Below, one piece after another: positions 44,200 through 51,145 of a stretch of 64,000 bases of DNA. The stretch spans positions 124,001 through 188,000 of the forward strand of contig NZ_JARXZC010000002.1 of NCBI RefSeq assembly GCF_029894335.1, given 5' to 3'. Within the stretch, counting starts at the first letter, position 1, and every line of letters begins with the position of its first letter. A program made the translations under genes and the position numbers. This stretch comes from Kitasatospora sp. MAP5-34 (GTDB lineage Bacteria; Actinomycetota; Actinomycetes; Streptomycetales; Streptomycetaceae). The notes beneath the pieces were generated by a model. The model had not been told where the DNA came from, searched no databases, and was given only the letters and a program-made list of their open reading frames with translations.

Positions 44200-44263
44200 T
44201 GGTCTGGACCTGAGGTTAGATCAGCAGCGTCAGTCTGTGCAACGAGCGTTGCGTATAACGCAA
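44200..44263. promoter_or_regulatory. divergent operator region: DasR-like site and overlapping palindromes
   Basis: Between the kinase and deaminase genes, TGGTCTGGACCT (44200-44211) matches the DasR responsive element TGGTCTAGACCA at 10 of 12 bases. Further right two palindromes overlap: GCAACGAGCGTTGC (44239-44252; arms GCAACG/CGTTGC) and TTGCGTATAACGCAA (44249-44263; arms TTGCGT/ACGCAA). The shared half-site means two dimers could not occupy both at once, or would bind on different faces. They end 24 bases before the deaminase ATG, a position suited to repression by the local IclR protein. Confidence 0.6.
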
Positions 44264-44287
44264 CCTGAAGACCGGAAGGCGGATCCG

Positions 44288-45568
44288 ATGCGGCTCATCG
44301 ATCGCGAACGGGTGGCGGCTCTCGCCGAGGAGCGGCTCGACTGGCGGTTCAAGGCGGTCCCCGCCGCAGCCTGGGGGAAGACCGTCGCCGAATACCTGGC
44401 CACCCGGCCCACCCTGGACGACCTCTCCACCCCGCTGGTCACCCTCGACGCGGGGGCCCTCGACCACAACCTCGCGACCATGGCCCGCTGGTGCGCCGAG
44501 GCGGGCGTCGCCCTGGCCCCGCACGGCAAGACCACCATGGCCCCCGTCCTCTGGCAGCGTCAGCTGGACGCGGGCGCCGTCGCGATCACCCTCGCCAACC
44601 TCCCGCAGGTCAACGTCGGCCTGGCCTTCGGCCTGCGCCGCATCCACCTCGCCAACACCCTGCTCGACCCCGCCGGGCTGCGCCGGATCGCCGCCGAGTC
44701 CGCCGCCGACCCCGGCTTCCGCTTCACCTCCTGGGTCGACTCCACCCGCGCCGTCGAGCTGATGGACGAAGCCCTGCGCGGCGCCCCCGCGCCCGTGGAC
44801 GTCTGCGTCGAACTCGGCGCCCCCGGCGCCCGCACCGGCTGCCGCACCCTCGCCGAGGCCCAGGCGGTGGCCCGCGCCGTCCACGCCGCCCCCGGCCTCC
44901 GGCTGACCGGCATCAGCGGGTACGAGGGCGCCATCGCCCACGACGCCACCGCCGACTCGCTCGCCGCTGTCTCCCGCTACCTCACCCGCTTCGCCGAGCT
45001 GCACCAACTCCTCGACTCCGACGGCCTGTTCGACCAGGCCGAGGAGGTGTGGATCACGGCGGGCGGCAGCGCGTACTTCGACACCGTCACCGAACTCCTC
45101 ACCCCGCTCGCCGACGACCGCACCCGGGTGGTGCTGCGCTCCGGCGCCTACTTCGCCCACGACGACGGCTTCTACCGGGGCATCTCCCCCCTCGCCCGCA
45201 CCGCCGCGACCACCCCCTTCCGTTCCGCCCTGCACGGCTGGACGCGAGTGGTCTCCCGCCCCGAGCCCGGGCTCGCCCTGCTGGACGGCGGCAAGCGCGA
45301 CCTCTCCTACGACGACGGCCTGCCCGAGCCCCAACTCGTCCGTGGACGCGGCCCGTTGCCGGGTGGACGGATCACCGCGCTGAACGACCAGCACGCCTTC
45401 CTCCGGCCCACGGAGGCAGGGGGCGTCGAAGTCTCGGTCGGCGAGACCGTACGGCTCGGCCTCTCGCACCCCTGCACGGTCTTCGACAAGTGGACCATGC
45501 TCCCCGTCCTCGACTCCGCCGATGCCGAACTCCCGCGCGTGGTCGACCTGGTGCGGACGTTCTTCTGA
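44288..45568 (+). CDS. PLP-dependent amino-acid deaminase (D-threonine aldolase/DSD-like, alanine racemase fold)
   Basis: 426 residues from ATG at 44288. The fold type III PLP barrel is shown by TPLVTLDAGALDHNLATMAR and the Lys-containing LAPHGKTTMAPVLWQRQL. The C-terminal metal site of D-serine/D-threonine lyases fits LSHPCTVFDKW, whose His and Cys bind zinc in that family. These enzymes deaminate D-amino acids or cleave D-3-hydroxy amino acids. With the broken D-aminoacylase just downstream and RidA opposite, the pathway is breakdown of N-acyl-D-amino acids. The exact substrate is unknown. It overlaps the next (broken) gene by one base (TGATG). Confidence 0.85.
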   Translation: MRLIDRERVAALAEERLDWRFKAVPAAAWGKTVAEYLATRPTLDDLSTPLVTLDAGALDHNLATMARWCAEAGVALAPHGKTTMAPVLWQRQLDAGAVAITLANLPQVNVGLAFGLRRIHLANTLLDPAGLRRIAAESAADPGFRFTSWVDSTRAVELMDEALRGAPAPVDVCVELGAPGARTGCRTLAEAQAVARAVHAAPGLRLTGISGYEGAIAHDATADSLAAVSRYLTRFAELHQLLDSDGLFDQAEEVWITAGGSAYFDTVTELLTPLADDRTRVVLRSGAYFAHDDGFYRGISPLARTAATTPFRSALHGWTRVVSRPEPGLALLDGGKRDLSYDDGLPEPQLVRGRGPLPGGRITALNDQHAFLRPTEAGGVEVSVGETVRLGLSHPCTVFDKWTMLPVLDSADAELPRVVDLVRTFF

Positions 45569-45962
45569 TGCCCGACCTGCTGGCCGTTGGCAGCGACGGG
45601 CTGCTCGCCGGCGCCCGCCCGCACCCCGGGCCTGGGGCACCTTCCCCCGCTACCTGGCCCACTACAGCCGGGAGTCGGGTGTCCTCACGCTGGAGGAGAC
45701 GGTCGCCCGGATGACCGGCCGCCCGGCCCGCCGGCTCGGCCTGCGCCGCCGGGGCCTGATCCGCCCGGGGTACGCGGCCGACCTCGTCCTCTTCGACCCG
45801 CTCACCGTCCAGGACACCGCCGACTACGACGACCCCCGCCGCCCGGCGACCGGAATCCCGTACGTCCTGGTCGGCGGCACACCCGTGATCGACGACTCCC
45901 GCCCCACCGGCACCCTGCCGGGCCGCACGCTGCGCCGCCGCGCCGAAGGAGCCACCTGGTGA
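45568..45962 (+). pseudogene. N-acyl-D-amino-acid deacylase, C-terminal remnant with frameshift
   Basis: An ATG overlapping the deaminase stop opens LLAVGSDGLLAGARPHP, which matches the metal-ligand Asp region near the C-terminus of D-aminoacylases. At the C-run 45624-45627 the frame breaks; adding one C restores RAWGTFPRYLAHYSRESGVL, TLEETVARMTGRPARRLGL and IRPGYAADLVLFDP, the normal end of the enzyme. About 350-400 N-terminal residues, with the other metal ligands, are missing. So the gene lost its 5' part cleanly up to the preceding stop codon and also has a 1-base deletion. Its stop overlaps the aldolase start. The gene is almost certainly inactive. Confidence 0.85.
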
Positions 45963-46606
45963 CCGCACAACCCCTCGCCGCTCCGTCGGCCTTCACCGAG
46001 CTGCTGGCCGCCGACCGGGTGATCGCCGTCGTCCGGGCGCCGGTGATCCCCGACGCCGCCGCGCTCTGCGCCGCGCTCGCCGAAGGCGGCATCCGCTGGG
46101 TGGAGTTCACCTTCACCACGCCGGACGTCACCACCCACCTGCGGCGCGCCGCCGCAGCGGACACCGGCTGCCGGCTCGGCGTCGGCACCGTACTCACCGC
46201 CGGGCAGGCCGAACAGGCGGTCGCGGCGGGGGCGCAGTACCTGGTCACCCCCGGCCTGCGCCCGGCCGTGGCGGCCGCGCCCGTCCCGGTCGTGCTGGGC
46301 GCGCTCACCCCGAGCGAGGTCGCCGACGCCCTCGATCTCGGCGCCGCCGCCGTCAAGATCTTCCCGGCCCGAGCGTTCGGCCCGTCCTACCTGAAGGACC
46401 TCCGGGGCCCCTTTCCCGACGCCCCGCTGATCGCCTCCGGCGGTGTCGGCGCGGCCAACGCCGCCGACTTCCTGGCGGCGGGCGCGCTCGCGGTCTGCGC
46501 GGGCGGCGAGGTGGCCGCCCCGGCCCTGGTGGCCGCCGCCGACTGGCCCGAACTCACCCGGCGGGCCCGGGCGTTCGTCGCGGCGACTACCGCAGGACCA
46601 CGGTGA
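45959..46606 (+). CDS. eda: KDPG/KHG-type aldolase
   Basis: 215 residues from a GTG overlapping the remnant's stop (TGGTGA). Class I aldolase features are present: RVIAVVRAPVIPDAAAL, the catalytic Glu in WVEFTFTTPD, RLGVGTVLTAGQAEQAV, LVTPGLRPAVA, and the Schiff-base Lys in AAAVKIFPARAFGPSYLKDLRGPFP. The enzyme splits 2-keto-3-deoxy-6-phosphogluconate (or 4-hydroxy-2-oxoglutarate) to pyruvate and an aldehyde. It probably works with the PfkB kinase across the divergon, although the gene order with D-amino acid genes leaves a hydroxy-oxo-acid substrate possible. Its 3' end overlaps the convergent barstar gene by 20 bases. Confidence 0.88.
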   Translation: MTAQPLAAPSAFTELLAADRVIAVVRAPVIPDAAALCAALAEGGIRWVEFTFTTPDVTTHLRRAAAADTGCRLGVGTVLTAGQAEQAVAAGAQYLVTPGLRPAVAAAPVPVVLGALTPSEVADALDLGAAAVKIFPARAFGPSYLKDLRGPFPDAPLIASGGVGAANAADFLAAGALAVCAGGEVAAPALVAAADWPELTRRARAFVAATTAGPR

Positions 46607-46901
46607 CCCCGCCCTCGCGCAGCACGTCCAGCACGGCGTCGAAGTAGCACTGCTCCCGGCCCTCGATCACCAGCCGCCGGGTCAGCGCCCGCCGGGCCGC
46701 CGCCGAGTCGTCCCAGAGGAGCGTGAACGGCGGCTCCGGGCCGAAGCCCCCACGCAGACAGTCGACCAGCGCGTCCAGGTTGCGGCCGTAGTACCCGTCC
46801 GGCGCCCGGACGGCGCTGCCCAGGGCGGCGTAGAACGACGGCTCGTCGGCGACGGCTGCGCCGTCCAGGTGATATTCGAGCGACGGCTGCTTCTGCGGCA
46901 C
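46587..46901 (-). CDS. barstar family protein
   Basis: 104 residues from a GTG at 46901 with GAGGA upstream; a longer frame to 46994 lacks a ribosome site. Barstar-type features are the strand YHLDGAAVADEPSFYAALGS, the helix-loop GYYGRNLDALVDCLRGGFG (the barnase-binding region, with its Asp) and FTLLWDDSAAARRAL. Barstar proteins inhibit secreted RNases of the barnase family. No barnase-like gene is in the window, so this is an orphan inhibitor, as is common in Streptomyces. Convergent overlap with the aldolase gene is 20 bases. Confidence 0.85.
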   Translation of the reverse strand: MPQKQPSLEYHLDGAAVADEPSFYAALGSAVRAPDGYYGRNLDALVDCLRGGFGPEPPFTLLWDDSAAARRALTRRLVIEGREQCYFDAVLDVLREGGVTVVLR

Positions 46902-47027
46902 GGTGCGTCCTCGCGGGATCGGTTCGCCCGGATGGCGTCCCCAGGTCGAGCGGGCCGCGTCCTTGGGCTGGGATGGGAGACGGACCAGGTACACCCGCCA
47001 TCAGCCGGCACGATCCGAGGGCTCATC

Positions 47028-47591
47028 ATGACCTGTCTGAACCGCAAGGACCTAGGACTTTTCGCCCTGCGCGCCGCTGTCGGCGGGGTGCTCGTCGCCC
47101 ACGGTACGCAGAAGCTCTTCGGGTGGTTCGGCGGGGGAGGGCTGGACGGGACGGCCAAGGCGATGGAGCACATGGGCTTCGTACCGGGCCGGCGCAGCGC
47201 CCTGGCCGCCGGACTCGGTGAGGCGGGCGGCGGCGCGCTGCTGGTCGTGGGCCTGGCCACCCCGGCGGCCGGGGCGATCGTCGCGGGCACCATGGCGGGG
47301 GCGATCGCCGTGCACGCCCCGGGCGGATTCTTCGCCACCTCCGGCGGCTACGAGTACCCGGCCTTCCTCGGAGCCTGCGGCGTGGCCCTCGGCATCTCCG
47401 GCGCGGGCCGCTACTCCCTCGACCACGCGACCGGCCACGCCCTGGACCGCTCCTGGGTCGGCCTGCTGGCCTTCACCGCGAGCGCGATCTCCGCCGCCAC
47501 CGTGGTGGCCCGCCGCCAGGACGTCGTACGGCGGCGCGAGGAGCGCGCCGCCGACGAGGTCGCCCAGCAGAACGGCATCGGGCTCTCCTGA
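47028..47591 (+). CDS. DoxX family membrane protein
   Basis: 187 residues; ATG at 47028 after CGAGGG. Four hydrophobic segments follow the DoxX pattern: LFALRAAVGGVLVAHGTQKLFGWFGG (with the typical His-Gly-X-Gln-Lys), MGFVPGRRSALAAGLGE, GGALLVVGLATPAAGAIVAG, and MAGAIAVHAPGGFFATSGGYE. A charged cytoplasmic tail ends the protein (DVVRRREERAADE). DoxX proteins are small quinone-linked or stress-linked membrane proteins, with no settled role here. It precedes a small lipoprotein gene by 28 bases on the same strand. Confidence 0.85.
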   Translation: MTCLNRKDLGLFALRAAVGGVLVAHGTQKLFGWFGGGGLDGTAKAMEHMGFVPGRRSALAAGLGEAGGGALLVVGLATPAAGAIVAGTMAGAIAVHAPGGFFATSGGYEYPAFLGACGVALGISGAGRYSLDHATGHALDRSWVGLLAFTASAISAATVVARRQDVVRRREERAADEVAQQNGIGLS

Positions 47592-47619
47592 AGCCCCCCC
47601 CAGGACCAAGGAGAGACCG

Positions 47620-48111
47620 ATGATCCGTCAGACCCACCTGTCAGCCGGCACCGTTGCCGCCGTCCTGTTGCTCGCGGGCTGCTCATCGAGCGGCAACCCG
47701 ACCTCGGCCGCGTCCTCGGCGTTGGCGGCCGCCCGCTCCGGCGCCTCCGCGCTCGCCTCCGCCGCCAACGGTCTGGGGTCCGCTGTGGCCTCCGCCGAGT
47801 CGGCGGCCTCCTCCGCGTTCGCGAGCATCAAGGGCGGCCTGGACGCGAAGACCGACATCGAGCTCGGCACGGTGGTCACCGGCTCCGACGGCCGCTCGGA
47901 CGTCCCGATCACCGTCACCAACCACGGCACCCAGAGCTACCGCTACACCGTCCAGATCAACTTCGACGACCAGTCGGGCAACCTCGTCGACACCGTCATC
48001 GTCAACGTCCCCGAGGTCGTCGCCGCCGGCACCGCCCAGGCCGCCGCCCGCAGCAACCGCAACCTCCCGAGCCCGGTGACGGCCAAAGTCGGCAACGCGG
48101 TCCGTTACTGA
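47620..48111 (+). CDS. small lipoprotein with Ala/Ser-rich spacer and FxLYD-like domain
   Basis: 163 residues from ATG at 47620 with AAGGAGAG upstream. The signal peptide ends in a lipobox, VLLLAGCSSSG, so Cys about 21 is lipidated. Residues 30-75 are an Ala/Ser-rich helical spacer. The C-terminal 85 residues look like a small immunoglobulin-like beta sandwich (DVPITVTNHGTQSYRYTVQI, then LVDTVIVNVPEVVAAGTAQA), as in FxLYD-type domains. The function is unknown. It is probably co-transcribed with the DoxX gene. Confidence 0.8.
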   Translation: MIRQTHLSAGTVAAVLLLAGCSSSGNPTSAASSALAAARSGASALASAANGLGSAVASAESAASSAFASIKGGLDAKTDIELGTVVTGSDGRSDVPITVTNHGTQSYRYTVQINFDDQSGNLVDTVIVNVPEVVAAGTAQAAARSNRNLPSPVTAKVGNAVRY

Positions 48112-48195
48112 TCGTCACCCACAGGAGTGAGTTCCCGGGTATTCCTGCCGGGTACGCTGGCGGTGTCGGCGAGACTCGCGACCATGGGAGCAACG

Positions 48196-48774
48196 ATGAC
48201 AGCCGTGCCCGACTGGCTCATCCCGCCGGAAGGTGGATTCACCGCCGACGATCTCGACCACATGCCTGGCCTCCCGCCGCACACGGAGTTGATCGACGGG
48301 AGCCTTGTCTTCATGAGCCCGCAGAAGTACTTCCACATGCTTGCGGTGGACTTGATCGCGCAGGGGCTCCGTGCGACGGTCCCCGGCCATCTCCGGGTGT
48401 TGCGCGAGATGAGCGTGATTCTCGGTAAGCGCGACCGCCCCGAGCCGGACATCTCCGTGGTCCGTGCCGAAGCGGTGACCGAGGACGCCGACGAGACCGG
48501 TTACCAGGCGAGTGACGTTGTCCTGGCGGTCGAGGTGGTCTCGCCGGACTCGGTCGAGCGTGACCGTGACACCAAGCCCCGCAAGTACGGGCAGGCCGGC
48601 ATCCCGCACTTCTGGCGGGTGGAGAAGTCGGAGGGCCGCCGCCCGGTCGTCTACGTCTTCGAACTCGACCCGGCCACCCGGACGTACGTCGTCACCGGCA
48701 TCCACCACGACCGGCTCAAGGTCGGCGTGCCGTTCGCCGTCGACATCGATCTGACGGAGATCGACCAGCTCTGA
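48196..48774 (+). CDS. Uma2 family (DUF820, PD-(D/E)XK-fold) protein
   Basis: 192 residues; the ATG at 48196 has GGGAG seven bases upstream and is preferred over in-frame starts at 48127 and 48184. The restriction-endonuclease-like core is visible: HTELIDGSLVFMSP, RPEPDISVVRAE (Asp), DVVLAVEVVSPDSVERD (Glu-Val-Val-Ser) and DTKPRKYGQAGIPHFWRVE (Lys). Uma2/DUF820 proteins are very common in Streptomyces and cyanobacteria as isolated genes; their biological role is unknown and nuclease activity is mostly unproved. It stands alone and ends in a strong hairpin. Confidence 0.88.
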   Translation: MTAVPDWLIPPEGGFTADDLDHMPGLPPHTELIDGSLVFMSPQKYFHMLAVDLIAQGLRATVPGHLRVLREMSVILGKRDRPEPDISVVRAEAVTEDADETGYQASDVVLAVEVVSPDSVERDRDTKPRKYGQAGIPHFWRVEKSEGRRPVVYVFELDPATRTYVVTGIHHDRLKVGVPFAVDIDLTEIDQL

Positions 48775-48783
48775 GTCATCCCG

Positions 48784-48814
48784 ACGCCGGCCCACCGCTC
48801 CGGTGGGCCGGCGT
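48784..48814 (+). terminator. terminator after the Uma2 gene
   Basis: A perfect 14-base stem, ACGCCGGCCCACCG / CGGTGGGCCGGCGT with loop CTC, followed by TCTGCT. Confidence 0.88.
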
Positions 48815-49097
48815 TCTGCTGCTCAGGAGGCGGCGGAACCTTAACGGCGGCTCAAGTCGCAAGGTTGGCTCTTGACGCCGGAGTTGGTCTAGTCCATTTT
48901 TGTGCCAGGTGCAGGGAGCCCCTGGGCCGGCGCCGGTGGTCCAGACCTCCGGCGCCGGTTCGGCGTACCCCGGCGTCCCGTCAGACCAGCCCCACGCTCG
49001 ATTCCCAGCTGTCATGCCCCTGGCCACATGGCCCCACCCCGTGTGTCCCACCCCGACGGGGTACGGCAGTTCCCCCACAACCAGGAGTCATGCACCC
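48815..49097 (+). other. chitinase 5' region
   Basis: The gene-free stretch from the Uma2 stop to the chitinase ATG is 323 bases. Besides the terminator it holds a TTGACG box and two DasR-like sites (listed separately) and an AGGAG ribosome site at 49083-49087. Nothing else was recognised. Confidence 0.6.
48872..48948 (+). promoter_or_regulatory. chitinase promoter with two DasR-like (dre) sites
   Basis: TTGACG at 48872-48877 is a plausible -35 box. TGGTCTAGTCCA at 48885-48896 matches the DasR element TGGTCTAGACCA at 11 of 12 bases and would overlap the spacer/-10 region. A second site, TGGTCCAGACCT at 48937-48948, matches at 10 of 12. DasR is the N-acetylglucosamine-responsive GntR repressor of chitinase genes in streptomycetes, so this placement is as expected for chitin induction. 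The reference motif is from memory. Confidence 0.7.
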
Positions 49098-50942
49098 ATG
49101 GATCGTGCTGTCCTTTCTCCCCGAGAGACTCCCGGCGAGGCTCTCCAGGGGCCGACCCGCAAGCGTCGGCCCAAGAGCCTGGCCGCGCTGGCGGCCGGTA
49201 CCGCCGTCTCCCTGCTGCTCGGCGCGGGCCTCGCGCTCGGCTCGGGTGCCACCGCCCAGGCGGCCGCCACCAACACCACCGGTGCCCCCGCCACCAGCGG
49301 CGGCATCAAGGTCGCCTACTTCGACCAGTGGTCGGTGTACGGCAACGCGTACTACCCGAAGACCATTCAGGACACCGGTGTCGCAGGCAAGCTGGACTAC
49401 CTGATCTACGACTTCGCGAACATCAACCCGACCTCGCTGAAGTGTTTCGAGGCCACCAAGGCCGCCTCCCAGAACGAGAGCGACCCGAACGCCGGTGACG
49501 GCGCGGCGGACGCCTTCGCCGACTACGAGAAGTCGTACGACACGACCACCAGCGTGAGCGGCGTCGCCGATACCTGGAACCAGCCGATCACGGGCAACTT
49601 CAACCAGCTCAAGGAGCTGAAGGCGAAGAACCCGAAGCTCAAGATCCTGCTGTCGATCGGTGGTTGGACGTACTCCAAGTACTTCTCCGACGTCGCCTCC
49701 AGTGACGCCAATCGCAAGGCCTTCGCCTCCTCCTGCATCGACATGTTCATCAAGGGCAACCTGCCCGTGGACGCCGGCTTCGGCGGTCCCGGCTCGGGCG
49801 CCGGCATCTTCGACGGCTTCGACATCGACTGGGAGTACCCGGGCGGCGGCGGCCACACCGGCAACCACTCCAGCCCGGCCGACAAGCAGAACTACACCCT
49901 GCTGATGGCCGAGCTGCGCTCCGAGCTGGACGCCCAGGGCAAGGCCGACGGCAAGACCTACGCCCTCTCGGCGGCGGTCGGTGCCGGGCAGGACAAGATC
50001 CAGAACGTCGAGACCGACAAGCTCGGCCAGTACCTCTCGTTCCTGGACGTCATGACCTACGACATGCACGGTGCGTGGGACGCGACCGGCCCGACCAACC
50101 ATCAGGCCCCGCTCTACTCGGACCCGAACGACCCGATGACCCCGGTCGCGCCGGGCAACGGCAAGTACTCGATCGACAATGCGATCAAGGCGTGGACGGT
50201 CGGTGACCCGCAGTACGGCATCGCGGGCGGCTTCCCCGCCAACAAGATAAACATGGGTGTGCCGTTCTACTACCGAGGCTGGACGGGCGTCCCCGCCGGT
50301 GCCAACCACGGCCTCTTCCAGAGTGCGACCGGCCCGGCCACGGGCGCCGCGATGTCCGGGAACGTCAACGGCATCCGGATGTACAAGGAACTGAACGGCT
50401 TCGTCGACAACCCGGCGGACACCTACTGGGACGACACCGCCAAGGCCGCCTACTTCTACGACGGCAGCACCTTCTGGACGGGCGAGGACGCCCAGTCGAT
50501 CCAGGCCAAGGCGGACTACGCGCACTGCAACGGGCTCGGCGGCTCCTTCGCCTTCTCGCTCTACGACCTCGGCACCCAGACCGCGCTGTTCGACAAGATG
50601 GCCAGCGCCACCGACGGTTCCGCCGCCAACTGCCCGGCGCCGTCCCCGTCCAGCTCGCCTTCGGCCTCGGCCACGCCGAGCAGCTCGCCGAGCAGCTCCC
50701 CGTCGTCCTCCCCGAGCAGCTCCCCCTCCAGCTCGCCCAGCAACTCCCCGAGCAGCTCGCCGTCGACCACGCCGACCGGCTCCTGCACCGCCCCGAGCTG
50801 GAACGCCACCGCCGTCTACGCCACGCCCGGCACCAAGGTCTCGTGGAAGGGCCACTACTACACCAACAAGTGGTGGACCACGAACGAGGACCCGACCGCC
50901 AGTGGCCAGTGGGGCGTCTGGTCCGACAACGGCCCCTGCTGA
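49098..50942 (+). CDS. secreted GH18 chitinase with C-terminal chitin-binding module
   Basis: 614 residues from ATG at 49098 (AGGAG ten bases upstream; another ATG at 49090 is out of frame). A long signal region with KRRPKSLAAL then a hydrophobic core ends near ATAQAAA. The GH18 barrel begins GGIKVAYFDQWSVYGNAYYP and has LKILLSIGGWTYSKYF and the catalytic FDGFDIDWEYPG, with the general-acid Glu. MTYDMHGAWD and GVPFYYRGW are also typical. A Ser-Pro linker of many SSPS units (about residues 515-557) joins a CBM5/12-like module (APSWNATAVYATPGTKVSW, then WWTTNEDPTASGQWGVW). It hydrolyses chitin outside the cell. The promoter carries DasR-like sites. Confidence 0.95.
   Translation: MDRAVLSPRETPGEALQGPTRKRRPKSLAALAAGTAVSLLLGAGLALGSGATAQAAATNTTGAPATSGGIKVAYFDQWSVYGNAYYPKTIQDTGVAGKLDYLIYDFANINPTSLKCFEATKAASQNESDPNAGDGAADAFADYEKSYDTTTSVSGVADTWNQPITGNFNQLKELKAKNPKLKILLSIGGWTYSKYFSDVASSDANRKAFASSCIDMFIKGNLPVDAGFGGPGSGAGIFDGFDIDWEYPGGGGHTGNHSSPADKQNYTLLMAELRSELDAQGKADGKTYALSAAVGAGQDKIQNVETDKLGQYLSFLDVMTYDMHGAWDATGPTNHQAPLYSDPNDPMTPVAPGNGKYSIDNAIKAWTVGDPQYGIAGGFPANKINMGVPFYYRGWTGVPAGANHGLFQSATGPATGAAMSGNVNGIRMYKELNGFVDNPADTYWDDTAKAAYFYDGSTFWTGEDAQSIQAKADYAHCNGLGGSFAFSLYDLGTQTALFDKMASATDGSAANCPAPSPSSSPSASATPSSSPSSSPSSSPSSSPSSSPSNSPSSSPSTTPTGSCTAPSWNATAVYATPGTKVSWKGHYYTNKWWTTNEDPTASGQWGVWSDNGPC
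50642..50766 (+). repeat. Ser-Pro-Ser-Ser linker repeat in the chitinase
   Basis: Repeated AGCTCCCCGAGC-like units encode (S-P-S-S)n between the catalytic and binding domains. It is a flexible extracellular linker, not a regulatory array. Confidence 0.7.
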
Positions 50943-50957
50943 CCACCCCGCTGAACC

Positions 50958-50990
50958 CCGGCCCCGGACTTCCCACTCGTCCGGGGCCGG
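50958..50990. terminator. bidirectional hairpin after the chitinase
   Basis: CCGGCCCCGGAC (50958-50969) pairs perfectly with GTCCGGGGCCGG (50979-50990), loop 9 bases. It lies between the chitinase and the convergent M1 peptidase gene, whose stop is 155 bases further right. Confidence 0.82.
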
Positions 50991-51145
50991 ACCATGGGGC
51001 AACTGGGTAACCACGGACAGGGGCGCGGGGCCCTGCTCGATGAACTGCGTGCGCGAAACCGGAAGGCACAGGCCCGCACCCTTCCGCCAAGCGCAGTCCC
51101 TCGCACCCCTGTCTCCGGTTGTGCGGGTAGCCCAAAGGCGGAGCC

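Noticed and set aside
46587..46901. Barnase-barstar toxin-antitoxin pair
   Set aside because: Only the barstar-like inhibitor is present; neighbouring genes are an aldolase and a DoxX protein.
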